The notes under the pieces were generated by a model. It worked only from the letters and a program-made list of their open reading frames with translations, did not search any database and was not told where the DNA came from. Shown here one piece after another: positions 25,881 to 36,300 of a stretch of 41,851 nt of DNA. Position 1 is the stretch's first letter. Every line of letters starts with the position of its first letter. This stretch comes from Paludibacteraceae bacterium (lineage in GTDB: Bacteria; Bacteroidota; Bacteroidia; Bacteroidales; Paludibacteraceae): contig JAFSTG010000052.1 of assembly GCA_017450605.1 (NCBI GenBank), forward strand, positions 1-41,851. The letters run 5' to 3'. The position numbers were made by a program, and so were the translations under genes.

Positions 25881-28682
25881 ATGTATAGAACTTCTTTTCT
25901 CCGCACTTGCTGTCTTGCCATTGTCGGCATATTTCTTTGCCCGGAATATATCTCAGCCGACACACTCGCCAAAGTAGATTCACTTCTCAACGTCTATGAA
26001 CATGCAGCAGCGACGTCAGACCGTACTGTCGCCGCGACAGAGTTGATGATGCAGTGCAATGAGCATACCGTATTCTTCTCAGAGCCGCCACAACTTAACG
26101 TTGATACAGATTCACGGTTACGCGATTTGTATGTGCTGTTTGCCGCAGACCGTTTTTATACAAGTACATCATATTATACTGAGGCACTCTCTTTCAGCGA
26201 GCGAGCCATGCCATTGGCGGAGCGGCTCGGCGAAGAGGATATCTATGCCACACTGCTTGCCGACCGCTGCTACTGTCTTTACAAGACGAGCGACTATGAG
26301 CAGGCGACCATCGTAGGGCAGCAGGGCGTGGAATACAGTGAAGCGACAGGCAACAACATGCAACTCTCGCGTGCCTATCTTTATCTTGCTATCATCAACT
26401 ATGCCCACCCGAATTTCGACGAAGCCATCAAACTCGTAGAGAAAAGCATCGAGACCAACCTCCGGCTCGGCGTTAACATCCAGACGCACAACTGTTACGG
26501 CATATCCTGCGAGATTTACTGCGGCGCACGTCAACTCGACAAGGCTGAGGAATACGGACTGAAGGCAGTGGAGGCGGCTCGTTCCATAGGGAGTGAGTCG
26601 GCAGTAGCCAACCACCTTACCCAACTCAGCTATACCTACGACCGCATGGGCAGATACGAGGAGGGACTGCGTATGGCAAACGAGGCAATAGAGACAGTGC
26701 GCCGCATGGAGCCGCTCGACCGCAACCAACTTGCCATCAGTCTTGAGATGAAGAGTTGGAATCTTATAGACATGCGCCGTAATGCTGAGGCGGTGGAAGC
26801 CCTGCAAGAGGCTATCGCATTAGAGCGTGAAGTAGGCAACGCCTTTGCTGTTTGCTACGACTACCGCTCGCTCTTCGAAGCCTACGAGCCTATCAACCTG
26901 CAGCAGGCATTACAGGCGATGAAGACCTACACCAAGATGTCGGACTCGTTGCATACCGTCCAACTCAAAGAGCTGCAGAGCAAAGTCAACGTGGAGCTGC
27001 ATGTCGATGACCTTGAACAGCGCAACGAGCAGACACGCAAGATGAACACCGTCATCATCATCTCCGCCACTGTTATTGTTCTGCTGCTTGTGCTGGCTAT
27101 AGGTATGCTGCTATGGGCTCTCAATCAGAGGAAACGCACCGAGAAAGCACTTAAGAAACTGACTCAGGTAAGAGAGGAGTTTTTCACCAATGTTACACAT
27201 GAGTTCCGCACTCCGCTCACCGTCATTCTCGGATTGAGCGAAGAATTGCAGAAGACGGCATCGCCGCAATCGTCAGGCGAGGACTCCCGCGTCACAAGCG
27301 TGATAGACGAAGTGCATACTATGGCTGCCACCATACAGCGACATGGCGAACACCTGTTGGAGTTGGTAAGCCGTATGCTCGACATATCGAAAGTGAAATC
27401 GGCATTGGGCGAACAACCCCGCCGGCAAGGCGATATATCCACATATATAGCAATGATAGTGGAACAGCATCAGGAACTTGCAAGGCAGAAGAATCTGACA
27501 TTGGAGTTTGAAAACGATGCACCGCGGTTGGAGACCTCATTTGTAGCCGACTATATAGAGAAGATAGTGAGCAACCTGCTCTCCAACGCTATCAAGTACA
27601 CGCCGCAGGGCGGTGAGGTGAATGTTACGTTGTCGCATGACGGCAAATGTTTGCATTTCACAGTAAGCGACAACGGAATAGGTATCGCGCCCGAACATTT
27701 AACGCATATCTTCGACCCGTTCTATCGTGCCAACGACTCCTACGAAGGCAGCGGAGTGGGATTGGCATTGGTAAAACAAGTGGTGGAAGCGTTAGGCGGC
27801 GAGATACATGTGGAAAGCACTCTCGGAAAAGGGACGACATTCAGCGTTACATTGCCCGTTACTTCTTTGTCAGTTGTCAGCAATCAGCCGTCTTCTGTCA
27901 GCGATAGTGGTAAGACTAAGCCCTCGCTGCTTATTGTGGAGGATAACCCCGATGTTACGTCTCTTATTGCGCGACAACTTGCGCCGCGATATACTCTGCA
28001 TTATGCCACCGACGGCAGACAAGGTATAGTAACAGCGCAGCAACTCATGCCTGATATCATACTCACCGACATTATGATGCCCGACACCGACGGACTGCAA
28101 CTATGCCGTACACTGCGCGAGGACGAACAAACCAACCATATTCCGATTATCGTCATTACAGCCAAAGCCACCGAAGAAGACAAGATACGCGGACTCAAAG
28201 CCGGTGCTGACGCCTATCTTGTCAAACCCTTCAACGCCGAAGAACTGAATGTAAGAGTGGAAAACATGCTCAAGTCACGCGCCTTGCTCCAAGAGAAATA
28301 CAACAAGTTGTTTACCTCTACAAACATACCCTCTTCTACTGAACACAACTATTCCTTTTCAGAGAAAAGCGATGACTTCGTTGAGCGGTTTAACAACACC
28401 ATCGACAAACTCCTGCCCGACAATAACTGTACGGTGGAAACCATTGCCGACAAGATGTGCATGAGTGTTTCCACTTTCCGACGGAAGACAATAGCCGTTA
28501 CCGGTATGCCGCCGAAGAAATATATCCTCAACATAAGACTGGAAAAGGCGCGTCAGATGCTGCAAGACAACCCGGACCTGACCGTCAATTATGTAGCGGA
28601 GCATTTCGGCTTCTACGACATCAGCCACTTCGTGCGTATGTTCCGCCAACGTTATGGGCAGAATCCCACAGAAGGAAGATAA
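25881..28682 (+). CDS. TPR-sensor hybrid histidine kinase / response regulator / AraC transcription factor
   Basis: The 933-residue protein is an all-in-one two-component system. A signal sequence (1-26) is followed by periplasmic tetratricopeptide-like repeats (about 30-350), a coiled stretch and one membrane helix (390-414). The HisKA domain has the phosphoacceptor H440 in NVTHEFRTPLTVIL. The ATPase domain has N565/N569 (VSNLLSNAIKY), the DNGIG box at 597 and the GSGVGLAL box near 623. A receiver domain spans about 682-800, with D730 in DIILTDIMMPD and K782. The AraC helix-turn-helix is at about 840-930 (VETIADKMCMSVSTFRRK, then VAEHFGFYDISHFVRMF). All catalytic residues are present. Phosphotransfer in the cytosol should activate DNA binding. 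It is divergent from a T9SS cargo gene. The 661-681 linker is encoded by a repetitive sequence also found just upstream of the gene. Confidence 0.95.
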   Translation: MYRTSFLRTCCLAIVGIFLCPEYISADTLAKVDSLLNVYEHAAATSDRTVAATELMMQCNEHTVFFSEPPQLNVDTDSRLRDLYVLFAADRFYTSTSYYTEALSFSERAMPLAERLGEEDIYATLLADRCYCLYKTSDYEQATIVGQQGVEYSEATGNNMQLSRAYLYLAIINYAHPNFDEAIKLVEKSIETNLRLGVNIQTHNCYGISCEIYCGARQLDKAEEYGLKAVEAARSIGSESAVANHLTQLSYTYDRMGRYEEGLRMANEAIETVRRMEPLDRNQLAISLEMKSWNLIDMRRNAEAVEALQEAIALEREVGNAFAVCYDYRSLFEAYEPINLQQALQAMKTYTKMSDSLHTVQLKELQSKVNVELHVDDLEQRNEQTRKMNTVIIISATVIVLLLVLAIGMLLWALNQRKRTEKALKKLTQVREEFFTNVTHEFRTPLTVILGLSEELQKTASPQSSGEDSRVTSVIDEVHTMAATIQRHGEHLLELVSRMLDISKVKSALGEQPRRQGDISTYIAMIVEQHQELARQKNLTLEFENDAPRLETSFVADYIEKIVSNLLSNAIKYTPQGGEVNVTLSHDGKCLHFTVSDNGIGIAPEHLTHIFDPFYRANDSYEGSGVGLALVKQVVEALGGEIHVESTLGKGTTFSVTLPVTSLSVVSNQPSSVSDSGKTKPSLLIVEDNPDVTSLIARQLAPRYTLHYATDGRQGIVTAQQLMPDIILTDIMMPDTDGLQLCRTLREDEQTNHIPIIVITAKATEEDKIRGLKAGADAYLVKPFNAEELNVRVENMLKSRALLQEKYNKLFTSTNIPSSTEHNYSFSEKSDDFVERFNNTIDKLLPDNNCTVETIADKMCMSVSTFRRKTIAVTGMPPKKYILNIRLEKARQMLQDNPDLTVNYVAEHFGFYDISHFVRMFRQRYGQNPTEGR

Positions 28683-28696
28683 ATGATATTTTCAAT

Positions 28697-28807
28697 TTCC
28701 CACAGATTGGACGGATTAAAAGACGGATTGAACGGATTTTTTAAATTCCCACGCACTACGCTTTTGGACGGAATTTCCGGTTTCCCACGGATTAGACGGA
28801 TTATTGG
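28697..28807. repeat. 111-bp direct repeat, copy A
   Basis: This copy begins TTTCCCACAGATTGGACGGA and ends GGATTAGACGGATTATTGG. It recurs with few changes at 28914-29025. Internally it is built of short ACGGATT-type words. It lies just 14 bp after the hybrid regulator stop and contains no credible gene. Confidence 0.9.
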
Positions 28808-28913
28808 ACGGATTTAACGGAGTTATGTTCGGCGGATAAACGGGCGGAAAAAAGGACGGAGCGTACACAAAAAACGGAGCGTACACAAGGTATGCTACAT
28901 TGATTCTTTCCGG

Positions 28914-29025
28914 TTTCCCATGGATTGGAGGGATTAAAAGACGGTTTGAACGGATTTTTTAATTTCCCACGCACTACGCTTTTGGACGGAAATTCCGGTT
29001 TCCCACGGATTAGACGGATTATTGG
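28914..29025. repeat. 111-bp direct repeat, copy B, abutting a truncated transposase
   Basis: It is a near copy of 28697-28807. Its right edge coincides with the truncated left end of the transposase remnant, so it may mark the breakpoint. Between the copies (28808-28913) are two short CGGAGCGTACACAA repeats and no gene. Confidence 0.9.
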
Positions 29026-29352
29026 GATTTATCTTGTTTCTACAAGTTGTATAAAGAAGAAGGTCGCAGTCCGTACCATCCCCGCGTGATGCTGAAGGCG
29101 GTTCTGTATGCCTACTTGAACAACATCTATTCCTGCCGCAAGATAGAGAAGAGTCTTGTCCGCGACATCCATTTCATCTGGCTTACGGGTTATGCCTGTC
29201 CCGATTTTATCACAATCAACCGTTTCCGCAACCGTGATTACAAACGCTTCCGACATTTTGGCAAAGACAAAATCATGATGGACTTTGCATTCTTTGCTAT
29301 CGCATTCAATCTCAAGAAAATGGCTGCAAACATGTGCCATGACGTTGCATAA
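29026..29352 (+). pseudogene. IS1182-like transposase, 5'-truncated and internally deleted
   Basis: The frame is open from the repeat junction and carries a transposase N-terminal segment, YKEEGRSPYHPRVMLKAVLY ... YSCRKIEKSLVRDIHFIWL ... ITINRFRNR. This is joined in frame to what is normally the very C-terminus, DYKRFRHFGKDKIMMDFAFF ... NLKKMAANMC, and a TAA at 29350-29352. The catalytic core that normally lies between these parts is missing, and no initiation codon remains from the original gene. It cannot be an active transposase. The family is assigned from recognition of the two terminal segments. Confidence 0.8.
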
Positions 29353-29524
29353 AGGCTGTTTTCACGGCTTTTGACATACTTTTTGACAAGGGAACAACTT
29401 GGGCGAGAAATTTATCATAACGCTCACTGCTTTAGTTTAACCTCTGACAACTTTTAATCATTTTTACCAACAATCATACATAAAACAGAAAGAGGGCGTG
29501 TCTGCTTTTTGACACACCCTCTTT
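29288..29524 (+). mobile_element. IS right-end remnant, copy 1 (237 bp)
   Basis: This stretch contains the transposase 3' end, about 170 bp of noncoding sequence and the terminal hairpin AGAGGGCGTGTC ... GACACACCCTCT. It aligns without gaps to 39198-39434 with 7 mismatches by eye (about 97% identity) in the same orientation. The outer end CTTTTTGACACACCCTC is the inverse of the left-end-like GAGGGTGTGTCAAAA at 21308, as expected of terminal inverted repeats. Confidence 0.85.
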
Positions 29525-29764
29525 TTTTCAAAACCGACGGTGTGCAACTACAAGACAAATGGATTCGCCGGAGCCAACTCGGCGAGGACACGAGTACCGG
29601 CTGCTCCGTACTGCTTTCCGTGAGCAACTCCTGACGGGTTTTAGCAAAGACACTTTCCGCAAGCCTGTCTCTCTGAATCGCGAGCATAAGATATCAGCGG
29701 AGGTCCAAATCAACTGAGAGCAACCACGTTGCTGTAATAACTTCCCCACTCCCTGAAAAAAAAG
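29525..29764. other. Noncoding or decayed stretch between IS remnant and LRR-gene terminator
   Basis: No convincing gene was found here. The possible frames are short and rich in Arg and Ser, without family features. It could be decayed coding sequence. Confidence 0.4.
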
Positions 29765-29800
29765 AAAAACATTGCGGCGCCACAACGCCGCAATGTTTTT
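29765..29800. terminator. Strong bidirectional intrinsic terminator
   Basis: AAAAACATTGCGGCG (29765-29779) pairs perfectly with CGCCGCAATGTTTTT (29786-29800) around a 6-nt loop. A and T runs flank it on both sides. It lies 49 bp after the stop of the - strand LRR gene and would end the BspA-like transcript. Confidence 0.88.
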
Positions 29801-29817
29801 TTGAGTCTATACTGACA

Positions 29818-29846
29818 GCGGGCAACGGTAGCCGTTGACCGCCCGC
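29818..29846 (-). terminator. GC-rich hairpin directly after the LRR-gene stop
   Basis: GCGGGC and GCCCGC arms enclose an inner AACGG/CCGTT pair with a small bulge. It ends 2 bp from the stop codon at 29849. It lacks a good T tract, so it may be an auxiliary or 3'-stabilising hairpin working with the stronger one beyond it. Confidence 0.5.
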
Positions 29847-29848
29847 AG

Positions 29849-32800
29849 TTACTTCACTTCCGTTCCGAGAACATTATATACCTTGTCGCCGCGCAGGATG
29901 AGCACTTGTCCTTCGCGCACAATCTTGCGAACCGGCTCCTTGCTTTCAATGTTCTCCACTCCGTCGCCTACCGGTCGGAAGGTCACCATAACCTCTACCA
30001 TCACAAACAATTCTTCATCGTAAACAGGAGTGTGGAGGAAGAGCGGATTGTCGTTGGAGGTAATGAAGTCGCCCTCGCCTTTGGCTACTATATACTGCCA
30101 TGAGTCAAACTCATATCCGTCGTAAGGCTCAGCAGTAAGCTGAAGGTCGAAGTCGGCAGGAACGCTGCCGAACATTGATTGTCCGAACCCGTCACTTTCA
30201 AGCTCTATGTTGGCACTTACCGTACCTGCTCCTTCGGGTTGCAGCATGATGTTTATCGGATAGGAAGTCAGATACGGGTCAACATATTCCAGTTCGAGAT
30301 AGAAGGTATATAAGCCGTTGGGGTCGCAATCTTCTGCTTCGCCTGCCACAAAGGTATATGGGTTGTCGGTGGAGAGAAGTTCGTTATAGACGTTGTACCA
30401 TCCGACGAACACGGTGTTAGCGCTCGGTTCAGCATAGAGCGATACGGTCTCGCCTTTGGCAATGCCGGTAAGGCTTCCGTTAGTATTTACCACATCGGCG
30501 TAACCACCTCGAGCTATTACGTATATACTATACGAATCAGGCTCGGCAGTGCCATATTCGAAGTAAGCAGTATAGGTCACCGACTCTGTCGGGGCTACGG
30601 TGCGCACTGATTCTTTGTTGTCGATGGTGCCATTGTCGTCGTCGTCCCAACCTACGAACTTGCAGCCGAAGTTGGCAGATGCGGTAATAGTCCATGTGCC
30701 GTCGTTGTTGTCGAGAGCGGAGACGGTGCCAAGATTGGAGTTCCTCTTTACGGTTACTCGGATAGGTGCTTTGAGGTTGAGGGTGAAGTCGGTCGGATAA
30801 TTCTTGACTTTCAGGTTAACCCACAGCTGGTGAGAGTTCTCCGATTCGGTGACGGCACTGCTGCTTTCATACTCCCACGAGATGAACTCGTAGCCGCTCT
30901 TGATAGTAGGCACAATACGTACACGCTCAACCTGTGAGGCAAGAATCTCATCTTTATTCAAGCGACTGCCGTTGGCGGCGTTGTAAAAACTGAATGTTGC
31001 TCCATCGGCAGGAACGGCAGTAACATTGAACTTCACATAGTCGCTCTCTGATGCAAACTCAGCATAGAACGGACCGTCGAAGTTGAAAGTCTGCAGGTTG
31101 ATGGTGCGCGGGTTGGCTGTCTCGCCGTCCGACCATTGAACGAACTTATATCCGGCTTCGGTGTTGGGCTTGGCAGTGAGTGTGCGGTTGGGGTCGCAAC
31201 CGTTCTGTGCACCCCATTCAACGCTTCCCTTGCCTGTCATGTACGACTCGTCGATGGCGGGCAGAGGATAGTCGCCGGTGCCCTGACTTACTATGTTGCT
31301 GCAAACAGATGACCATTTACTCTGTACGTCGCTCTCGTTGTTGCAGTTGCAATAGATGGTATTGAGCATGACGCAATTTTCGAATGCGTCACCGGGAGTT
31401 GGCACATTTCCGGAGATGGTGACAGATTTGACATTTGAAGAAGCGAAGGCTCGTGCGCCTAATGTCTTCAGTTTGGAAGGAAGCTGTATCGACCCCAGAT
31501 TGGTAGTGGCAAAGGCTTCCTCGCCTATTGCTGTGAGTGACTCAGGCAGAGTCACCGACTTCAGGTTACCGCCGAAGAGATTCTGATTCATAAACCATTT
31601 AGGCAGCGAGGAAACAGCGGAACCTATCGTCAGGCTCTTTGCGTGAATGCCGAATATGGTCTGATCTGCACCTTCAACCGAAGGCATGTTGGTGGTCTTG
31701 AGGGCTGCACCGACAGCGTTATAAGTGATATTTTCAAGGTTGTAGGCACCAAAAGCCTGAACCCCTAAGGTCTTCACACCTGCAGGCACGGTCAGCGATG
31801 TGATATTGGTAAAGCGGAACGCACAATGACCTACCTCGGTGACAGTCTCGGGAATTTCCACCTGAGTTATCCGGTCCTTGAAATAGAACAGGTAGTCGGG
31901 TATGCAAGTAACTGAACTACCGAACGAAACCGTTTTTATCTGACTTGCATTAGCAAACGGGTTTTGATTTGCCGTGTAGTCTTGCGGGGCGGTGACATTC
32001 CATAAGACAGACTGAAGTTTGTCGGCAGTACCAAAAGCAAGCGGCTCCACGTTCTTAGCCGAGATGTTTAGTGTCTCGAGAGCACTGCAGTTAGCAAACA
32101 TATAGTTCGTGACGGTACCTTTTGTATTTATATTAAGATACTTGAGTTTTGTCAGTTCGCGGAATGGTGAGCGGTCAGCCGACTCTAAAGAAGGTGCAAA
32201 GTCGTTGGAGACAAAGAGAAACAACTCTGTCAGATTGGGGCAGTTGAACGCAGCCACCGCCAATGACTTGAGGTTTGTTACGTTTAAGATGGCGTTTGAA
32301 ACCGTTTCTCCTCCAAATGCCAACGCATGTATCTCAAGCCCTTCCGAGGAGTTGGCGTTGATTGTAACCTGTTTGCAGGCAAGAGAGGCAAACGCTGCTA
32401 TGCCGATAAGTTTGAGTTTATTGCTGTATATATAGATGTCATTCTCAATAGGAGAGTTGGCAAAAGCACCCATTCCTATAGTTTCCAAGTCGGTGTTGTT
32501 ATTGAGCAAGAGTTGCTTGAGACCGGTACACCCTTCAAAAGCGTGTTCACCGATTGTCTTAACATTCTGAAGGTCAACAGTCGCCAGATTGGGCATATCG
32601 ATAAACAAGCGCGGAAATATCACTCCGCTTGCTGTTACCTTCGTTATCTGCGAGCGCAGATTATCGAACGGATATACCTTAAATTGTTGACCGAAATCGT
32701 ATTTATTATCTGACAAATCGGTAACTTGGCTGTCGGTGCGGGTGTTGTTCCATATAATATGTGACAAACTCGTGCAGCCGTAAAAACAATCACTATCGAT

Positions 32801-33280
32801 GTATTTCGTGTCTTGGATATTGATAGACTTCAGGGAAGTACATTCAGCAAAAGCCCGCCAACCGATAGACTCTACCGAGAGAGGCAAGATGAAGTGTACA
32901 AGGTTCGAGCACCCTTGAAATGCACCATTGCCTATTTGCACATTCCCGCCATTTGTCCACCATTGAACTTCTTCTATAGTGGAGTTATTGAACGCAGCGG
33001 CGCCGATATAGTAGAAATACTTCGAATCAACGACAACGCTCGTCAGCTTCGAGTTTTGAAAGGCCGATGGTTCGATACCGTAAACAAGGTACTTTTTCCC
33101 GCCGTACGTTACCGACTCGGGTATTACTATTGATTTAGCTGTTTTGTCGGCAAGGCCGGTAACAGAGGCATAGCCGTCATCTGTCGTCAAATACGAAAGT
33201 GAACCGACAGAGAACTGCTCATTGGCTGACACAGCCATAGCGCATAGCATTGCTAACGCAAAAAAGAGATGTTTCTTCAT
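29849..33280 (-). CDS. BspA-like leucine-rich-repeat surface protein with InlB-type repeats
   Basis: The 1143-residue protein has a signal peptide (MKKHLFFALAMLCAMAVSA). A long series of LRR_5/BspA-type repeats covers about 30-660, with units such as IGNGAFQGCSNLVHFILP, IGEHAFEGCTGLKQLLL and VGHCAFRFTNITSLTVP. Beta-rich modules like the divergent InlB B-repeats cover about 680-1090 (AGYKFVQWSDGE, GCKFVGWDDDDNGT). The C-terminal 39 residues (GDGVENIESKE ... EGQVLILRGDKVYNVLGTEVK) almost repeat the tail of the next protein and may be a surface-sorting or anchoring signal. BspA-like proteins often bind host or bacterial surfaces. The gene starts 71 bp after the stop of the 1069-residue gene, probably in the same operon under a TPR-AraC regulator. 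Confidence 0.88.
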   Translation of the reverse strand: MKKHLFFALAMLCAMAVSANEQFSVGSLSYLTTDDGYASVTGLADKTAKSIVIPESVTYGGKKYLVYGIEPSAFQNSKLTSVVVDSKYFYYIGAAAFNNSTIEEVQWWTNGGNVQIGNGAFQGCSNLVHFILPLSVESIGWRAFAECTSLKSINIQDTKYIDSDCFYGCTSLSHIIWNNTRTDSQVTDLSDNKYDFGQQFKVYPFDNLRSQITKVTASGVIFPRLFIDMPNLATVDLQNVKTIGEHAFEGCTGLKQLLLNNNTDLETIGMGAFANSPIENDIYIYSNKLKLIGIAAFASLACKQVTINANSSEGLEIHALAFGGETVSNAILNVTNLKSLAVAAFNCPNLTELFLFVSNDFAPSLESADRSPFRELTKLKYLNINTKGTVTNYMFANCSALETLNISAKNVEPLAFGTADKLQSVLWNVTAPQDYTANQNPFANASQIKTVSFGSSVTCIPDYLFYFKDRITQVEIPETVTEVGHCAFRFTNITSLTVPAGVKTLGVQAFGAYNLENITYNAVGAALKTTNMPSVEGADQTIFGIHAKSLTIGSAVSSLPKWFMNQNLFGGNLKSVTLPESLTAIGEEAFATTNLGSIQLPSKLKTLGARAFASSNVKSVTISGNVPTPGDAFENCVMLNTIYCNCNNESDVQSKWSSVCSNIVSQGTGDYPLPAIDESYMTGKGSVEWGAQNGCDPNRTLTAKPNTEAGYKFVQWSDGETANPRTINLQTFNFDGPFYAEFASESDYVKFNVTAVPADGATFSFYNAANGSRLNKDEILASQVERVRIVPTIKSGYEFISWEYESSSAVTESENSHQLWVNLKVKNYPTDFTLNLKAPIRVTVKRNSNLGTVSALDNNDGTWTITASANFGCKFVGWDDDDNGTIDNKESVRTVAPTESVTYTAYFEYGTAEPDSYSIYVIARGGYADVVNTNGSLTGIAKGETVSLYAEPSANTVFVGWYNVYNELLSTDNPYTFVAGEAEDCDPNGLYTFYLELEYVDPYLTSYPINIMLQPEGAGTVSANIELESDGFGQSMFGSVPADFDLQLTAEPYDGYEFDSWQYIVAKGEGDFITSNDNPLFLHTPVYDEELFVMVEVMVTFRPVGDGVENIESKEPVRKIVREGQVLILRGDKVYNVLGTEVK

Positions 33281-33351
33281 AATTGTATTTTTAATTTAGT
33301 GTTTATTGTTTTATTTGAATTTTAGAAACTGAGGCAATTTTTAGAAGTACC

Positions 33352-36300
33352 TTATTGTTTCACTTCTGCTCCAAGCATATTATATGTCTTGCCATCGCGG
33401 ATGATAAGCACCTGTCCGTCGCGCACAATCTTGTACGCTTGTTGCTTGGTCTCGATATTCTCCACTCCGTCGCCTATGCGGTGGAAGTTAGCCTCAAGCA
33501 CTATGTCGCGGTCGACGGTGAGTTGTCGGGCGGCTTCGCTCACGCCATCGTTCCAGCCTATGAACTCGTATCCTGCATTCGGGTTGGCAGCAATGATAGT
33601 CACAGTCCCCTCTTCGTAAGTGCCGGCGCCGAGCAACGTACCACCCTCTACAGGGTTAGCCACGAGAGTGACAGCGAAATAGGTCTTTTCCTGCTCCTTG
33701 GCTCGGAACGAGGCGGTATATTCCGCATCGGCAGTAACGGTGATAGTGCGCTCAGCCTCTGTGTTACCATCGTTCCAACTCACGAACTCGAAACCTTCTT
33801 CCGGTTCGGCTTTGATAACTACCTGCTGTCCTTCTTCGAATTCGCCGCCTCCGCTGACCGTACCGTTACCCGCACTCAGCACGCTAATCACGTATTTGGG
33901 TATTGCCTCGAAATAAGCGACAAGCGAGACATCAGACTTACCTATGACAATAGTGCGCGAGGCTTCAGTGTTGTTGTCCGACCAGTTGATAAAACGATAA
34001 TGATCTGCCGCGGTTGCTATGATATTCACACTTGCTCCTTCCTTATATTTACCATTGACCTCAGCATTTACGGTACCCATTTCATCGTTTGCCGATTGTA
34101 TGGTAAGCGTGTAGGTAACGAGCTCGAAATAAGCGGTGAAAGAGGCTGCAGCTGTAACGGTAATATCGCGCTTAGGCTCAGTGCTGTCAATAGTGCCGTC
34201 ACCGTTGTCGTCCCATCCGATGAATCGGAAGCCTTCTTTTGGTGTGGCTTCGATTTGCGCGGCAGAGCCTTTTTTGAGAATACCGCCGCCACTGACCGTA
34301 CCCATCGTCTCGTCGGCTGAAGCGACAGTGATAGTAAAGTACTTCTCCGGCTCGAAGTTGGCTGTAAGCGAGGTGTCGGCATTGACGGTGATAGTGCGTT
34401 CGGGCGTTGTGACGCCGTCGGACCAGCCCGTAAACTCGAAACCTGCGTAGGTATAAGCATTGATTGTGAGCGTGGTACCGTCTTTGAAGTAACCCGTTTC
34501 GGCACCTTGTATCTCGCCTCCGGCAGTCGGTACGGCATTCAGTTCTACATAATGAATACCTTCAGCAGCTCCCTCCTTATAATATACACTAAGAATATAT
34601 GGGAACAGAGGCATCTCGCCATACTCTACATAGTTAGGTATGATGCCAAATTCGAGATTCAATGTCAGGGCATGGGTCTGCGGGTCTTCTGATACGTTGG
34701 ACTTAATACGGTCGAGCGTTGTCTGCTTGATATTCTCGAGAGATTCGAAATTGGAGAAGTTGATGTCCCAGTGGTCAAACCCATATACCTCACTTGTGGT
34801 TGACGGCGTGATAATAGCCTTGGTACTTTCATCACGGAAGTAGATTCCGCCGAAATCACGACAGGCTGCCAACAGACCTATGTCAAAGAGCTTGAAGTCA
34901 TCTTCTGCCGCGTTGCCATTCTCGTCAATGAAAGAAACATTGAACTCACAATCGCTGTCACCGCTGATTTTAGGCATTTCCTTTATTCCGCCGGTGATGA
35001 CATTACCGTTTCTGTCAATACGTAGCAGGCTGACTCTTAGAGGTACGAGGTCTTCATCGCTATAGTTGTCTTCTATTTTTACCAACTCTTTCCAGACGTT
35101 CTTGCTCTCATAGAACGAAGACGTGCCGGGCCATACATGTAGTATAGGTTTCGTCTCGCCGCTCAGGTCGCCGAATACGCCTGTAGGCAATGTAGGTATG
35201 TCGGCTTTTTCGCGCCACGGAGCATAGATATCGGTAAGGGCTGTCGACTCAAATGCACTTTCACCTACTATCAACTCATTGTACTTGCCGAACACCAATT
35301 CCTGCAAACTCTCGTTTCGATAGAAAGCCGAAGCACCAATGGAGGTGAGTTTGTCGGGTAAGGTGACAGTGGACAGGTTGCAATATTCGAATGCTCCGCC
35401 GCCGATGGAGAGCAGAGTAGAAGGCAAACTGACTGTATCGAGGTGGTAGATGAGAGCAAACGCACCATCGCTGATAGCAGTCACACCTTCGCCTATGATA
35501 ATCTTGCTTATGTCCACATCGTATTTGTCCGACCATTTATACCATGTCGTCCAAGGAGCGGGATTAGACTTGTTATAGGTCCACATAGCGCCTGTACCGG
35601 TAAGTGTAAGCGTGGTTTCAGTGGGATCGTACTTATAGTTTATGTTGTCGCCGCATTTGCCTTCGAAATCAGGGTCGAGGTCAGCCACGATGGTCATATC
35701 GTTCCATTCGGCATCGTTCTGATACGACTCCAAGGCAGCATTGTGCACATGCACCGTTATATCCTTCAGCTTGCGAGTGGAGCCGTCGACTAACGATACG
35801 ATGTAGGTGTCGACATACGGCATCTTGGTCATGTTGGCGTTAATGTCTGTAAGGTTGCTAATCTGATAGAACGCTGACCAGCCCATGTCGGTTATCGACG
35901 AAGGAAGGGTGACCTCATATAGCTGTGAGTAGCTGAAGCAGCAGTTTTGCAGTTTCTTACAGCCGTCATGCACCTCGTAAGAATAAGCATAGCTTGCGGC
36001 GGGATAGCCTATCAGTTCTGTTTTGTCGTTGGTGTACCAACCGTTATCTATCACGTTGAAGCCTGTGATGGTATGCAGTTTTTTGCAGCCGTGTATGGGC
36101 TCTTTGCCTACATGGTTGAGGTGTGTGGAAGGCGGCAGACGGAGGATCTGCAACTCTTCCATGTAAGAAAAGGCATAGTCGCCTATCCAGTTGACTGCAC
36201 CTTCTATAGTTACCTCCGTCACCTTGGGCAGGTAGGTAAAAGCATAATTGCCGACGGTAAGCACGTCACCCGTAACTTGCACCTTAGTGATGTAGTCAGG

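Noticed and set aside
29454..29785. Two - strand frames rich in Arg, Ser and Cys between the IS remnant and the terminator
   Set aside because: They overlap each other and hairpins, and lack family features; at best decayed sequence.
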